A stretch of 64,000 nucleotides of DNA, taken from contig NZ_CP041146.1 in assembly GCF_006494775.1 (NCBI RefSeq), forward strand, positions 4,774,001-4,838,000, read 5' to 3'. Position numbers and translations under genes: made by a program. How positions within the stretch are numbered: the stretch's first letter is position 1; each line of letters begins with the position of its first letter. Of this stretch, positions 26,644-37,029 are shown in pieces. This DNA is from Nocardioides humi (GTDB taxonomy: Bacteria > Actinomycetota > Actinomycetes > Propionibacteriales > Nocardioidaceae). The notes beneath the pieces were generated by a model. That model was not told the origin of the DNA, searched no databases, and saw only the letters and a list, made by a program, of their open reading frames with translations.

Positions 26644-28070
26644 TCAGCCCGGGAAGTCGGTGAACCCGACCAGGGTCGTCGCGCCCAGGGCCCACACGGC
26701 GCCGGGACCGACGTACGGACCGCCGATCGCGGTGCCGTCCTCGTCGTTCTCCTGCCCGATCCTCGTGACGTCCTGCGACCACGCGACCTTCCCCGTGGAC
26801 CGGTCGAGGGCCTGGACCTCCCACGACGACTCGTAGTCGGTCTCGACCTGGACGAAGGCGTCCGGCGTCTCGGTCGGCGCGCTGTCGGTGCCGGGGCCGG
26901 ACCAGAGGGTCTCGCCGGTGTCGGCGTCGAGGTACGTCGTCGTCATCCGCCCGGCCTCGGTGTCGAACCCGGTCACCGCGACCTGGGCGCGGTCGGCCGT
27001 CCAGCGCCACCCGGACAGCTCGTCGCCGAGGTCGGAGCGCTCCCACACGGCCTCGCCCGTCGTGACGTCGTACAGCGTCGCGCCCATCCCGATCCGGCCC
27101 TCCGGGGAGGTGAGCCGGCCGTCCTGGGTGTCCCACGGCTGGCCCTTCAGCTCCAGCAGGAGCCGGCCGTCGCGGTAGACGTCGACCTTGTCGTTGCCGA
27201 AGCCGCGATCGACGGTCCAGGGGCGCTCGGGGAAGGCGCCCTTGCCGAGGTGGGTGCTGCCGAGGACGGCGCCGGTCGCGCGGTCGAGCTCGAACTGCGA
27301 GCCGTCGGCCTCGCCGGACCGCGTCTCCTGCCACGCCGACACCGAGACGTTCGGGCCGGTCAGGTCGAGCGCGGGGGAGCCGGCGCCGTACCCGCTCAGC
27401 TCGGACGTGCCCGCCGGGCCGTCCGGCCACACGCTCTCGAGCGTCTCGGCATCGAGCGCCGCGACCGCAAAGGGGGGCGGGTAGGCGTCCTCGGCCGCGC
27501 CGGCCGGCGTCACGACGACGTAGAGGACCCCGTCGTCGAGGACCGGAGCGCTGCCGGCGGCGACCGCGAGCTCGATGCCGCCGGGCGACGCGCCCGTCGT
27601 GGGGTCCACCCGAACCAGGGCCGAGCCGCGCGAGCAGAACAGGGAGGCGTCGTCCGGGGCCCAGCACGCGGTGTACCCCTTGCCGCGCCACAGCACCTTG
27701 CCGTCGCCGGAGATCCCGACCAGCAGCGGCCCGGCCTCCTCGGCCTGGTCGTCGGCGACCGCCGCGACGAGCACGTCGCCCACCACGACCCCGAGGGGTC
27801 GGGCACCTCGTCGTCGCCGACCGGTCCCAGGGGGACGAACCGGCCGTTCGGCACCACCTCGTCGGCGCGCAGCTCCCAGGTCCGCCCCGGCTCGTGGAGG
27901 ACGGCGGCCGCCGCGCCGCCGTCGCCCTTCACGCCGCCGGGTCCGTCGTCGCGATCGGGGTCGTCGTCGCCGGAGGTCAGCAGCCAGGCGCCGAGCCCCA
28001 GCGCCACCACGAGGGCGACGAGGGCGGCGCCGATGCCGAGCAGCCGGCCGGTGGACGTGCCGGTGGACAT
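26644..28070 (-). CDS. Membrane-anchored PQQ-like beta-propeller protein, frameshifted
   Basis: An N-terminal membrane anchor (residues about 8-30, [20 protein letters not shown]) is followed by a Gly/Asp linker. The frame then breaks at GGGG (plus 27795-27798); one extra base joins ...GDDEVPDP to [16 protein letters not shown] and continues to 26644. The extracellular part has repeated blades with [35 protein letters not shown] and [12 protein letters not shown], the PQQ-like propeller repeat. Function unknown; such proteins often serve as scaffolds or sensors. AGGAGG precedes ATG 28070. Confidence 0.8.
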
Positions 28071-28200
28071 GGGATGGGCCTCCTGCGACGGGTGGGGTTC
28101 CCGGCAGGCTACCGGGAGGCGTACGACGGCAAATCCGCTGTCGGCGAACAGCGGCGCAGAACGCGTGGATCTGTCTCCCGCTCCGGCTAGTGTCACCCGC

Positions 28201-28845
28201 GTGACTCAGTTTTCCGCTGGCCCCGAGCGTGGGCCCGAGATGAACGGTGGAGCCGGTCTCAACCTGCTCGACGACAACATCTACAGCCGGCTGCTCCGTG
28301 AGCGGATCGTGTTCCTCGGCTCCGAGGTCCGCGACCAGAACGCCAACGCGATCTGCGCCCAGCTGCTGCTGCTGTCGGCGGAGGACCCCGAGGCGGACAT
28401 CTTCCTCCACATCAACTCGCCGGGTGGCTCGGTGGACGCCGGCATGGCGATCTACGACACGATGAACTACATCCCCAACGACGTCGCGACGGTCGGCATG
28501 GGCCTGGCCGCGTCGATGGGCCAGTTCCTGCTCTGCGCGGGCGCGAAGGGCAAGCGCTACGCGCTGCCGCACGCCCGGATCATGATGCACCAGCCGTCCT
28601 CGGGCATGGGCGGCTCGGCCTCCGACATCAAGATCCAGGCCCAGCAGTCGCTGCACATCAAGAAGGTGCTCCTCGACCTGATCGCCGAGCACACCGGCCA
28701 GAGCGTCGAGCAGGTCACCGAGGACGCCGACCGCGACCGCTGGTTCACCGCGCAGGAGGCCCTCGAGTACGGCCTCGTCGACCAGGTCATCAAGAGCGCG
28801 AAGGAAGCCTCCGACGAGGGCCGCCCGGCCCACAAGAAGGACTGA
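28201..28845 (+). CDS. clpP1: ATP-dependent Clp protease proteolytic subunit 1
   Basis: 214 residues. The catalytic triad is visible: Ser in [14 protein letters not shown], His in [10 protein letters not shown] and Asp in the following helix region. Actinobacterial ClpP1 and ClpP2 form a mixed tetradecamer fed by ClpX or ClpC. GTG 28201 is preceded by TAGTGT at seven bases (leaderless); ATG 28240 is the alternative. Followed after two bases by clpP2. Confidence 0.96.
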   Translation: MTQFSAGPERGPEMNGGAGLNLLDDNIYSRLLRERIVFLGSEVRDQNANAICAQLLLLSAEDPEADIFLHINSPGGSVDAGMAIYDTMNYIPNDVATVGMGLAASMGQFLLCAGAKGKRYALPHARIMMHQPSSGMGGSASDIKIQAQQSLHIKKVLLDLIAEHTGQSVEQVTEDADRDRWFTAQEALEYGLVDQVIKSAKEASDEGRPAHKKD

Positions 28846-28847
28846 GC

Positions 28848-29456
28848 ATGAACTACTACATCCCGCAGTGGGAAGAGCGCACGTCGTACGGCTTCCGCCG
28901 GATCGACCCCTACGCCAAGCTGTTCGAGGACCGGATCATCTACCTCGGCACCCCGATCTCCGACGACGTCGCCAACGCCGTCATCGCCCAGCTGCTGTGC
29001 CTGCAGTCGATGAACCCCGACCAGGACATCAGCATCTACATCAACAGCCCCGGCGGCTCCTTCACGGCGCTGACGGCGATCTACGACACGATCCAGTTCA
29101 TCAAGCCCGATGTGCAGACCGTGTGCATCGGCCAGGCGGCCTCGGCGGCGGCGATCCTGCTCGCCGCGGGCGCCAAGGGCAAGCGGCTCGCGCTGCCCAA
29201 CAGCCGGATCCTCATCCACCAGCCCTACACCGAGGGCACCTTCGGCCAGACCTCCGACATCGAGATCCAGGCCAACGAGATCCTCCGGATGCGCGAGCTG
29301 CTCGAGAAGATGATCAGCGACCACTCGGGCAAGGCGATCGACGAGGTCAGCCGCGACATCGAGCGCGACAAGATCCTCACCGCCCAGGGTGCGATCGAGT
29401 ACGGCCTGATCGACTCGGTGCTCGAGTCGCTCAAGCAGACCCCTGCCCTGGCCTGA
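28848..29456 (+). CDS. clpP2: ATP-dependent Clp protease proteolytic subunit 2
   Basis: 202 residues, with Ser in CIGQAASAAAILLAAGAKG and His in RILIHQPYTEG. It begins two bases after the clpP1 stop, so the pair is co-translated. The N-terminus (MNYYIPQWEER) matches the ClpP2 type that docks ClpX/ClpC loops. Essential in mycobacteria; probably so here (inference). Confidence 0.96.
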   Translation: MNYYIPQWEERTSYGFRRIDPYAKLFEDRIIYLGTPISDDVANAVIAQLLCLQSMNPDQDISIYINSPGGSFTALTAIYDTIQFIKPDVQTVCIGQAASAAAILLAAGAKGKRLALPNSRILIHQPYTEGTFGQTSDIEIQANEILRMRELLEKMISDHSGKAIDEVSRDIERDKILTAQGAIEYGLIDSVLESLKQTPALA

Positions 29457-29557
29457 CCAGCAAGATCCGATGAGCCGGCCGGCGTACCCCTCGTGTCACT
29501 CCCCACAGCGGGGGCCACAGGCGGTACCGTCGGGGAGTTCGATTGTGAGGAGGACCC

Positions 29558-30847
29558 GTGGCACGCATCGGTGACGGTGGCGATCTGCTGAAGTGCTCGT
29601 TCTGCGGCAAGAGCCAGAAGCAGGTCAAGAAGCTCATCGCTGGTCCGGGTGTCTACATCTGCGACGAGTGCATCGACCTGTGCAACGAGATCATCGAGGA
29701 GGAGCTCGCCGAGGGCTCGGAGGTCGAGCTCGCCGACCTGCCGAAGCCCAAGGAGATCTTCGAGTTCCTCAACTCCTACGTCATCGGGCAGGAGCAGGCC
29801 AAGAAGTCCCTCGCGGTCGCGGTCTACAACCACTACAAGCGGGTCCAGGCCGGCGTGCAGCCGCTGGGCAGCGCGGGACAGGGCAAGCACACCAAGGACG
29901 AGATCGTCGAGGTGGCGAAGTCCAACATCCTCGTCATCGGCCCGACCGGCTGCGGCAAGACCTACCTCGCGCAGACCCTGGCCCGGATGCTCAACGTCCC
30001 GTTCGCGATCGCGGACGCCACGGCGCTGACCGAGGCCGGGTACGTCGGCGAGGACGTCGAGAACATCCTCCTCAAGCTGATCCAGGCCGCCGACTACGAC
30101 GTCAAGAAGGCCGAGACCGGCATCATCTACATCGACGAGATCGACAAGGTGGCCCGCAAGGCCGAGAACCCGTCGATCACCCGCGACGTCTCCGGTGAGG
30201 GCGTCCAGCAGGCGCTGCTGAAGATCATCGAGGGCACCACCGCCTCGGTGCCGCCGCAGGGCGGCCGCAAGCACCCGCACCAGGAGTTCATCCAGATCGA
30301 CACCACCAACATCCTGTTCGTGGTGGGCGGCGCCTTCGCCGGGCTGGAGCACATCATCGAGCAGCGGGTCGGCAAGAAGTCCCTCGGCTTCACCGCCGAG
30401 CCCCGCGGCGAGGCCGAGCGCGCCGCCGACGACCTGCTCGCCCAGGTCCGCCCCGAGGACCTCACCAAGTTCGGGCTGATCCCCGAGTTCATCGGCCGCC
30501 TGCCGCTCATCGCCAGCGTCAGCCCGCTCGACCAGGACGCGCTCATCCAGATCCTCACCGAGCCGCGCAACGCCCTGGTCAAGCAGTACAAGAAGCTCTT
30601 CGACCTCGACGGCGTCGAGCTCGAGTTCACCGACGACGCCGTCGCCGCCATCGCCGACAAGGCGCTCGAGCGCGGCACCGGCGCCCGCGGCCTGCGCGCC
30701 ATCATCGAGGAGGTCCTCCTCCACGTGATGTACGACGTCCCCAGCCGCGGCGACGTCGCCCAGGTCGTGGTCACCAAGGAGGTCGTCGAGGACGACGTCG
30801 CCCCGACCCTGGTGCTGCGCGAGTCCAAGAAGAAGAAGTCGGCCTGA
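29558..30847 (+). CDS. clpX: ClpX, ATP-dependent Clp protease unfoldase
   Basis: 429 residues. The N-terminal C4 zinc-binding domain ([10 protein letters not shown]...[10 protein letters not shown]) is followed by an AAA+ module: Walker A GPTGCGKT, Walker [10 protein letters not shown], pore loop GYVGED, sensor and the C-terminal [14 protein letters not shown]. Unfolds substrates for ClpP1P2. GTG 29558 has GAGGAGG at good spacing. It lies 101 bp after clpP2. Confidence 0.97.
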   Translation: MARIGDGGDLLKCSFCGKSQKQVKKLIAGPGVYICDECIDLCNEIIEEELAEGSEVELADLPKPKEIFEFLNSYVIGQEQAKKSLAVAVYNHYKRVQAGVQPLGSAGQGKHTKDEIVEVAKSNILVIGPTGCGKTYLAQTLARMLNVPFAIADATALTEAGYVGEDVENILLKLIQAADYDVKKAETGIIYIDEIDKVARKAENPSITRDVSGEGVQQALLKIIEGTTASVPPQGGRKHPHQEFIQIDTTNILFVVGGAFAGLEHIIEQRVGKKSLGFTAEPRGEAERAADDLLAQVRPEDLTKFGLIPEFIGRLPLIASVSPLDQDALIQILTEPRNALVKQYKKLFDLDGVELEFTDDAVAAIADKALERGTGARGLRAIIEEVLLHVMYDVPSRGDVAQVVVTKEVVEDDVAPTLVLRESKKKKSA

Positions 30848-30859
30848 TCGGTCCGTATC

Positions 30860-30911
30860 GGTTCCCCGACTTCGGGAACCTCCCAGGAGACGGCGCAACG
30901 ATCCTGGGAGG
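30860..30911 (+). promoter_or_regulatory. Tandem hairpins between clpX and the holin-like gene; the second hides the ribosome-binding site
   Basis: Hairpin A (30860-30880): GGTTCCC with GGGAACC, a likely clpX terminator. Hairpin B: 10-bp perfect arms CCTCCCAGGA (30879-30888) and TCCTGGGAGG (30902-30911). The GGGAGG of its right arm is the Shine-Dalgarno for ATG 30917, so when folded the site is closed. The two hairpins share two bases. Confidence 0.55.
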
Positions 30912-30916
30912 CCGAG

Positions 30917-31360
30917 ATGACCGCTCCATCGTCCTGGAGGCAGGACCCTCCTCCGAGCGACGTCGCCGGTGACGACCCCGAGCCGTCGACCGGCGAGCTC
31001 GTGGCCCGGGTGACGCAGGACGTACGGCAGCTGATCCGCGACGAGCTCCGCCTGGCCCAGCTGGAGATGACCGGCAAGGCGAAGCGGGTCGGCATCGGCG
31101 CCGGCCTCTTCGGCGCCGCCGGGCTGCTCGCGCTGTACGGCGTCGGCGTGCTCCTCGCGACCGCGGTCATCGCCCTCGCGCTGGCCGTGCCCGCCTGGCT
31201 CGCCGGGCTGATCGTCGGCGTGGCCCTGCTCGTGGCCGCCGGTGTCGCCGCGCTGGTCGGCAAGGGCCAGGTCGGCGAGGGGACGCCGCCCGTGCCGGAG
31301 CGGGCCATCGCCAACGTCAAGGCCGACGTCGACGCCGTCCGGCACCCGGGCGAGCACTGA
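30917..31360 (+). CDS. Phage-holin-type membrane protein (Holin_3_6/DUF1469-like)
   Basis: 147 residues: a soluble amphipathic N-terminus ([21 protein letters not shown]), then two hydrophobic hairpins (about 60-115) and a short tail. This family is widespread in actinobacterial cell-envelope operons and, despite its name, is not evidence of a prophage. It heads a three-gene set with DUF3618 and DUF4235 genes, a common trio in Nocardioides and Streptomyces. Role unknown, probably envelope related. Confidence 0.85.
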   Translation: MTAPSSWRQDPPPSDVAGDDPEPSTGELVARVTQDVRQLIRDELRLAQLEMTGKAKRVGIGAGLFGAAGLLALYGVGVLLATAVIALALAVPAWLAGLIVGVALLVAAGVAALVGKGQVGEGTPPVPERAIANVKADVDAVRHPGEH

Positions 31361-31392
31361 CCGGCCGGCCACCCGACGACAGGAGCGAAGAG

Positions 31393-31635
31393 ATGAACGA
31401 CGCCACGGGCCGCCCCGACCTGGCCGCCCTCGAGACCGAGATCGAGCGCACCCGCAGCGACCTCGCCCGCGACATCGACCTGCTCGCCGCGAAGGCCGAC
31501 GTCGTGGGCCGCACCCGCGCCCGGCTGCGCGGTGCAGGAGCGAGCCCGGGCGCGATCGCGGGCGGCGTGCTCGCCGTGGCGGCGGCCGTCGCCACGGTCG
31601 TCGTGCTCCGGCGGCGGCGTGGGGGCCGGCGATGA
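31393..31635 (+). CDS. DUF3618 small membrane protein
   Basis: 80 residues. The N-terminal helix [20 protein letters not shown] is the DUF3618 signature, followed by one membrane segment (about 52-72) and a basic tail RRRRGGRR. It overlaps the next gene by ATGA. Function unknown. Confidence 0.85.
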   Translation: MNDATGRPDLAALETEIERTRSDLARDIDLLAAKADVVGRTRARLRGAGASPGAIAGGVLAVAAAVATVVVLRRRRGGRR

Positions 31636-31928
31636 CCGCGGAGAAGCAGACCAGCAGGACGGCGAAGATCCTCTACCGGCCCTGGGGCCTGATCGGCAGC
31701 GTGATCGGCGGGGTGATCGCCGGGCAGCTGTTCCAGCAGGTGTGGAAGCGGGTCGACCCCGAGGCCACGCAGGACCCGCCGAAGCCGCTGCAGTCGGAGT
31801 ACCGGCTGCGCAAGATCCTCCTCGCCGCCATGCTGCAGGGCGCCATCTTCTCCGTCGTCCGGGCGCTCATCGACCGCGGCGGCGCTCGCGCCTTCGAGCG
31901 CTGGACGGGGGAGTGGCCGGGCGACTGA
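31632..31928 (+). CDS. DUF4235 membrane protein
   Basis: 98 residues. [20 protein letters not shown] near the N-terminus and [23 protein letters not shown] near the middle are the two hydrophobic stretches typical of DUF4235. It is translationally coupled to the DUF3618 gene and converges on valS with 20 bp between stops. Function unknown; completes the envelope trio. Confidence 0.85.
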   Translation: MTAEKQTSRTAKILYRPWGLIGSVIGGVIAGQLFQQVWKRVDPEATQDPPKPLQSEYRLRKILLAAMLQGAIFSVVRALIDRGGARAFERWTGEWPGD

Positions 31929-31948
31929 GCCCGGACCGGCGTCCTGTC

Positions 31949-34576
31949 CTACTCGGGCTGCTCGGCGATCTCCGCGGTCACGGAGATCTCGGCCGCCGAC
32001 GCGTCGACGGTGAACACCAGGTCGCCGGTGATCTTGCCGGCCGCGACCAGGTCGGCCGAGGCCGCCTCGACGGAGCGCACCGCCTTCTCCGGACCGGTGA
32101 CCTCGACCCGGGCGAGCGGGGTCTTCATGGTGACCTTCGCCTGCGACTTGGCACCGCGGACGCCGGCCAGGGCGGCGGCGACGGCGTCGATCATCGCGCC
32201 GTCGGAGGCGGCGGGCGAGCCGAGCTCGGCGACCGTCGGCCAGGGGGCCCGGTGCACCGAGCCCTCCTGCCACCACGACCAGACCTCCTCGGTGACATAC
32301 GGCAGGAAGGGCGCGAGCAGCCGGAGCTGGACCTGCAGCGCGAGCGCGAGCGTGGCCTTCGCCGACGCGGAGGCGTCGCTGTCGCCGGCGTAGGCGCGCT
32401 CCTTCACCAGCTCGAGGTAGTCGTCGCAGAACTCCCAGAAGAACTTCTCGCTGACCTCGAGCGCGGAGGTGTAGTCGTAGGTCTCGAACGCCTCGGTCGC
32501 CCGGCGGACGACGCCGCCGAGCCGGCCGAGCAGCGCGGTGTCGACGGGCTGGCTCACCGCGGCCGGGCTGAAGGTCGTGGCGCCGACGCTGCCGAGGACG
32601 AACTTCGACGCGTTGAGGACCTTCATCGCCAGCCGGCGGCCGACCTTCATCTGGGTCTCGTCGAAGGGGGAGTCCAGGCCCGGCCGGGCGATCGCGGCGC
32701 GCCAGCGGACCGCGTCGGCGCCGTACTTGGCCAGGATCTCGTCGGGCACGACGACATTGCCCTTGGACTTCGACATCTTCTTGCGGTCGGGGTCGACGAT
32801 GAAGCCGGAGATCATCGCGTGCGACCACGGCGTGGCGTGGTTCTCGAAGTGGGCGCGGACCACGCGGCTGAAGAGCCAGGTGCGGATGATGTCGTGCGCC
32901 TGGGTGGCCAGGTCCATCGGGAACACCCGCGACCACAGGTCGGGGTCGGACTCCCAGCCGCCGGCGATGTGCGGGGTGAGCGAGGAGGTCGCCCAGGTGT
33001 CCATCACGTCGGGGTCGCCGATGAAGCCGCCGGGCTTGCCGCGCTGCTCCTCGGTGTAGCCGCTCGGCGCCTGGGTGGAGGGGTCGATGGGCAGCTCGGC
33101 CTCGGTGGGCAGCAGCAGCCGGCCGTAGTCGGGCTCGCCCTCCGCGTCGAGGGGGTACCAGACCGGGAACGGGATGCCGAAGAACCGCTGCCGGGAGATC
33201 AGCCAGTCGCCGTTGAGGCCGCCGACCCAGTTGTCGTAGCGGTGCCTCATGTGCGGCGGCAGCCACTCGATCTCGGCGCCGCGCTCCAGCATCTGCTTGC
33301 GGATCTCCGCGTCGCGGCCGCCGTTGCGGATGTACCACTGGCGGGTCGAGACGATCTCGAGCGGCTTGTCGCCCTTCTCGTAGAAGTTCGCCATCCGCTG
33401 GGTCGGCTTCGGGTCGCCGTCGAGGTCGCCGGTCTCCTTGAGCTTGGCGACCATCGCCTCCCGGGCGGAGTGCACGGTCTTGCCCTTGAGGTCCTCGTAC
33501 GCCGCCGCGGCGGTGTCGCTCGCGAGCCACTCCGGCGTCTCGCGGGTGAACCGGCCGTCGCGGCCGATCACGGTGCGGACCGGCAGCTGCAGCTCACGCC
33601 ACCACTGCACGTCGGTGAGGTCGCCGAAGGTGCAGCACATGGCGATGCCGGCGCCCTTGTCCTTCTCGGCGGCGGCGTGCGCGAGCACCGGGATCTCCAC
33701 GCCGAACACCGGCGAGGTGACCGTCGTGCCGAAGAGGTCCTGGTAGCGCTCGTCGTCGGGGTGCGCGATCAGCGCGACGGCGCTGGCGATCAGCTCCGGG
33801 CGGGTGGTCTCGACATGGATCGGCGAGCCGTCCGGCTGGTGATAGGCCACCCGGTGGTAGGCGCCGGCGTAGTCACGCGCCTCCAGCTCGGCCTGGGCGA
33901 CCGCCGTCTGGAAGGTGACGTCCCACAGGGTCGGCGCCTCCTGGAGGTACGCCTCGCCGCGCGCCAGGTTGCGCAGGAACGCGCGCTGGCTGACGGTCTG
34001 GGCCTTCGGGCCGATCGTGGTGTAGGTGATCTTCCAGTCGACGCTGAGGCCCAGGGTCCGCCACAGGGACTCGAAGACCTTCTCGTCCTCCTCGACCAGC
34101 TGCTCGCACAGCTCGATGAAGTTGGGCCGGCTGATCGGCACCTGCCTCCCAGAATTGGAGCGCCGTGGGTCGGGCTTCTCCGGCGGGGTGAAGTCGGCGT
34201 CGTACGGCAGCGAGGGGTCGCAGCGCACGCCGAAGTAGTTCTGCACCCGGCGCTCGGTGGGCAGGCCGTTGTCGTCCCAGCCCATCGGGTAGAAGACGGA
34301 CTTGCCCTGCATCCGCTGGAAGCGGGCGATCAGGTCGGTGTGGGTGAAGGAGAACACGTGGCCGACGTGCAGGCTGCCGCTCACGGTCGGCGGCGGGGTG
34401 TCGATGGAGTAGACGTTCTCGCGCGGCTGGGTGCGGTCGAAGCCGTAGGTGTCGGCGTCCTTCCAGCGCTGCGCCCACTTCTCCTCGAGGCCCTCCAGCG
34501 CCGGCTTGTCCGGTACGACCACGGCGCCGGGGGCGCTGGTCGGGTCCGGGGTCTGCGTGCTGTCGAGCTCGGTCAT
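31949..34576 (-). CDS. valS: Valyl-tRNA synthetase
   Basis: 875 residues, a class I synthetase charging tRNA-Val. Class signature HVGH (in [16 protein letters not shown]) and [14 protein letters not shown] are intact, with the editing domain between them ([23 protein letters not shown]) and an anticodon-binding domain near 700. ATG 34576 is preceded by TAGGAT at seven bases (leaderless), preferred over the upstream in-frame ATG. Divergent from the SpoIID/LytB gene with only 58 bp between starts. Confidence 0.95.
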   Translation of the reverse strand: MTELDSTQTPDPTSAPGAVVVPDKPALEGLEEKWAQRWKDADTYGFDRTQPRENVYSIDTPPPTVSGSLHVGHVFSFTHTDLIARFQRMQGKSVFYPMGWDDNGLPTERRVQNYFGVRCDPSLPYDADFTPPEKPDPRRSNSGRQVPISRPNFIELCEQLVEEDEKVFESLWRTLGLSVDWKITYTTIGPKAQTVSQRAFLRNLARGEAYLQEAPTLWDVTFQTAVAQAELEARDYAGAYHRVAYHQPDGSPIHVETTRPELIASAVALIAHPDDERYQDLFGTTVTSPVFGVEIPVLAHAAAEKDKGAGIAMCCTFGDLTDVQWWRELQLPVRTVIGRDGRFTRETPEWLASDTAAAAYEDLKGKTVHSAREAMVAKLKETGDLDGDPKPTQRMANFYEKGDKPLEIVSTRQWYIRNGGRDAEIRKQMLERGAEIEWLPPHMRHRYDNWVGGLNGDWLISRQRFFGIPFPVWYPLDAEGEPDYGRLLLPTEAELPIDPSTQAPSGYTEEQRGKPGGFIGDPDVMDTWATSSLTPHIAGGWESDPDLWSRVFPMDLATQAHDIIRTWLFSRVVRAHFENHATPWSHAMISGFIVDPDRKKMSKSKGNVVVPDEILAKYGADAVRWRAAIARPGLDSPFDETQMKVGRRLAMKVLNASKFVLGSVGATTFSPAAVSQPVDTALLGRLGGVVRRATEAFETYDYTSALEVSEKFFWEFCDDYLELVKERAYAGDSDASASAKATLALALQVQLRLLAPFLPYVTEEVWSWWQEGSVHRAPWPTVAELGSPAASDGAMIDAVAAALAGVRGAKSQAKVTMKTPLARVEVTGPEKAVRSVEAASADLVAAGKITGDLVFTVDASAAEISVTAEIAEQPE

Positions 34577-34634
34577 GCCCCAAATCCTAGGGCGAGCGGG
34601 CCGCAGGCCTTTCACCGGCCGCTAGTCTCGAACG
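34577..34634. promoter_or_regulatory. Compact divergent promoter, valS and SpoIID/LytB gene
   Basis: Two leaderless promoters back to back: minus-strand TAGGAT (34584-34589) seven bases before the valS ATG, plus-strand TAGTCT (34623-34628) six bases before the ATG at 34635. The two -10 boxes are only 33 bp apart, so their -35 regions overlap and polymerases must compete. No operator symmetry seen. Confidence 0.6.
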
Positions 34635-35792
34635 ATGCGCCTGTTCTCGGGAACCGTCACCACTCTCGCCGCCGGCGTCGCTCTCGGCCTCGTCGCGCCC
34701 GGCTCGCTCCCGGCGTCCGCGGCCGGACCGGAGGCCGTCACCCTGACCGGCAGCGGCTGGGGCCACGGCAAGGGCCTCTCGCAGTACGGCGCCCGCGGTG
34801 CCGCCGCGCAGGGCCTGAGCGCGGCGCAGATCCTCGACTTCTACTACCCGGGCACCCAGGCGGGCCAGGGCGGCGGGTCGGTGAAGGTCCTGATCACCGC
34901 CGACACCTCCAGCAATGTCGTGGTCAAGCACCGCGCGAAGCTCAAGGTGCGCAGCCTCGCCACCGGCAGGACGTGGAAGCTGGGCAAGCGCGGCGCCAAG
35001 CGCTGGAAGCTGACCCCGCACGGGGCGAACACCAAGCTCTCGGTGAAGACGAAGCGCTGGAAGAAGGTGCGCATCATCCCCGGGCAGGCCGAGTTCAAGG
35101 CCAAGGGCGGCGCGATCAGGCTCTTCGTGCCGGGCGGTTCCGCGGACTACCGCGGCCGGCTCCGCTCGGTGGTGCCCGCCGACGGCCAGGGCCGGGACAC
35201 GGTCAACGTGGTGAGCGTGGAGAAGTACCTGCGCGGCGTGGTGCCCTCCGAGATGCCGGCGACCTGGCACCCGCAGGCCGTCCAGGCACAGGCCGTCGCG
35301 GCCCGCACCTACGCGATCTTCGAGCGGGACAACAACGACCGCGGGCCCTTCGACGTCTACGACACCACCCAGTCCCAGGTCTACCGCGGCATCGCGGTGG
35401 AGAAGCCCGAGGCGAACGCGGCGATCAAGGCGAGCGCCGGGCAGGTCCGGACGTACGCCGGCAGGCCGGCCTTCACGCAGTTCTCCTCCAGCAACGGCGG
35501 CTGGACCGCGGCCGGCTCGCAGCCCTACCAGGTCGCCAAGGCGGACCCCTACGAGGCGAGCTCGGGGAACCCGAACAGCTCCTGGCAGGTCACGCTGGCG
35601 GCCGCCGACATCGAGGGGCAGTTCCCGGGCATCGGCGACTTCGCCGGTCTCGACATCACCAAGGATCCCGCGCAGGGCGGCCGGGTCACCTCGGTGAAGG
35701 TCACCGGAGCGGCCGGCAGCACGACGCTCACCGGCGACCAGTTCCGGGTCAGGTTCGGGCTGAGGTCGACGATGTTCTCGGGGCCGGCCTGA
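34635..35792 (+). CDS. Secreted SpoIID/LytB-domain protein
   Basis: 385 residues with a signal peptide ending near ASAAG (about residue 30). GSGWGHGKGLSQYGARG starts the mature protein, and the SpoIID core follows (YLRGVVPSEMPATWHPQA, VAARTYAIFER). SpoIID proteins are lytic transglycosylases acting on peptidoglycan lacking stem peptides; LytB modifies amidase activity. Here in a non-sporulating type of genome it probably serves wall remodelling. The last 44 bp overlap the convergent benE gene. Confidence 0.88.
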   Translation: MRLFSGTVTTLAAGVALGLVAPGSLPASAAGPEAVTLTGSGWGHGKGLSQYGARGAAAQGLSAAQILDFYYPGTQAGQGGGSVKVLITADTSSNVVVKHRAKLKVRSLATGRTWKLGKRGAKRWKLTPHGANTKLSVKTKRWKKVRIIPGQAEFKAKGGAIRLFVPGGSADYRGRLRSVVPADGQGRDTVNVVSVEKYLRGVVPSEMPATWHPQAVQAQAVAARTYAIFERDNNDRGPFDVYDTTQSQVYRGIAVEKPEANAAIKASAGQVRTYAGRPAFTQFSSSNGGWTAAGSQPYQVAKADPYEASSGNPNSSWQVTLAAADIEGQFPGIGDFAGLDITKDPAQGGRVTSVKVTGAAGSTTLTGDQFRVRFGLRSTMFSGPA

Positions 35793-36951
35793 CGGCCGGA
35801 CGTCGTCCCGCCCGCAGGAAGGCCCGCAGCAGCAGCCCCGCCACCAGCGCCCAGAACGCGGCGCCGATCCCGAGCACGGTGACGCCGGAGGCGGCGACCA
35901 CCAGCGTGGCGGCGGCGGGCTCCCGCTCGGCCGGGTCGGCGAGCGCGTCGCCGAGGGCGGCGCCCAGGGTGCCGAGCAGGGCCAGGCCGGCGGCGGCCTG
36001 CATGACGCCGTCGGCGGCCGCCGCGACGAGCGTGGCGAGCGCGGTGCTGGCGATCGCGAGCACCAGGTAGGCGACCGAGGCGCTGACCGCGGCGATCCAG
36101 CGCCGCCGCGGGTCCGCTCCGGCAGCCGGACCGGCGGCGAGGGCGGCGCTGATCGCGGCGAGGTTGATCGCGTGCCCGCCGGTGGGTGCGCCGGCCACGG
36201 TGCCGATGCCGGTCACGGCCAGCGACTCGCGCCACGGGACGCGGTAGCCGAAGCCGCTCATCACCGCGACGCCGGGGACGTTCTGCGAGGCCATCGTGAC
36301 GACGTACAGGGGGAGCGCGATGCCGACGAGCGCCGACAGGGACCACGACGGGGTGGTCCAGGCGAGGTGCGGGGCGAGATCGGCGGCGTCGATCCGGGCG
36401 GTGGCCACGACCGTGCCGAGCGCGACGGCCAGGGCTCCCGGCACCGCCCACCGGGGAGCCACGCGGAGCAGCACCAGCCAGGTCACGACGAGCGGCGCGA
36501 CGGCGGCGGGGGAGTCGACCAGGGCGGTGACCGGTGCCAGGCACAGCGGCAGCAGGACGCCGGCGAGCATCGCGCGGGCCAGGCTGACGGGGATCGCGGC
36601 GACCAGGTCGCCCACCCGGGGGACGAGCGCCGTGAGCAGGATGAGCACGCCGGCGGCGACGAAGGCCCCGACCGCCGCGGACCAGCCGCCGGTCACGCCG
36701 GCCGAGGTCGCCAGCAGCGCCGCGCCGGGCGTGGACCACGCCAGGGTCACCGGGATCCGGTGCCGCACCGAGAGCCACAGCATGCCGACGGCCTGGGTCA
36801 CCAGCAGCGTCGCGAGGCCGGAGGCGGCCTGGTCGGCCGTGGCGCCGACGGCGGTCAGGCCGGCGAGCACGACGACGAACGAGCTGCTGAAGCCCACGAG
36901 CGCCGTGACGACGCCCGCCAGCACGGGTCCGTGAGTACTCTGCTCGGACAC
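35749..36951 (-). CDS. benE: BenE-family benzoate/proton transporter
   Basis: 400 residues, mostly hydrophobic, with about twelve membrane segments and the BenE pattern: GVVTALVGFSSSFVVVLAG at the N-terminus, TPGAALLATSAG, VMSGFGYRVPW and GAPTGGHAINLAAI. Imports benzoate or a related aromatic acid. GTG 36951 follows an AGGAGGAGG run. Divergent from an XRE-cupin regulator with a clear operator between. No benzoate catabolic gene lies in the window. The C-terminal 20 residues overlap the opposite gene and may be non-essential. Confidence 0.85.
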   Translation of the reverse strand: MSEQSTHGPVLAGVVTALVGFSSSFVVVLAGLTAVGATADQAASGLATLLVTQAVGMLWLSVRHRIPVTLAWSTPGAALLATSAGVTGGWSAAVGAFVAAGVLILLTALVPRVGDLVAAIPVSLARAMLAGVLLPLCLAPVTALVDSPAAVAPLVVTWLVLLRVAPRWAVPGALAVALGTVVATARIDAADLAPHLAWTTPSWSLSALVGIALPLYVVTMASQNVPGVAVMSGFGYRVPWRESLAVTGIGTVAGAPTGGHAINLAAISAALAAGPAAGADPRRRWIAAVSASVAYLVLAIASTALATLVAAAADGVMQAAAGLALLGTLGAALGDALADPAEREPAAATLVVAASGVTVLGIGAAFWALVAGLLLRAFLRAGRRPAVRPAPRTSSTSART

Positions 36952-36993
36952 GCCGCCTCCTCCTGGACACCCGACCTGAACACCCGACGCGGC

Positions 36994-37009
36994 GTTCTGT
37001 TTACAGAAC
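36994..37009. promoter_or_regulatory. Inverted-repeat operator between benE and the XRE-cupin regulator
   Basis: GTTCTGT and ACAGAAC form a perfect 7-bp inverted repeat with two central T, 42 bp upstream of benE and 20 bp upstream of the regulator start. It is the most AT-rich spot of this 78-bp gap. Size and symmetry fit a dimeric XRE repressor; likely bound by the neighbouring protein. Confidence 0.65.
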
Positions 37010-37029
37010 ACCTTACGTGGAGAGGGCCG

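Noticed and set aside
30917..31928. Prophage remnant suggested by the holin-type gene
   Set aside because: No phage structural, lysis or integrase gene is near, and the holin/DUF3618/DUF4235 trio is a usual chromosomal set in actinobacteria.
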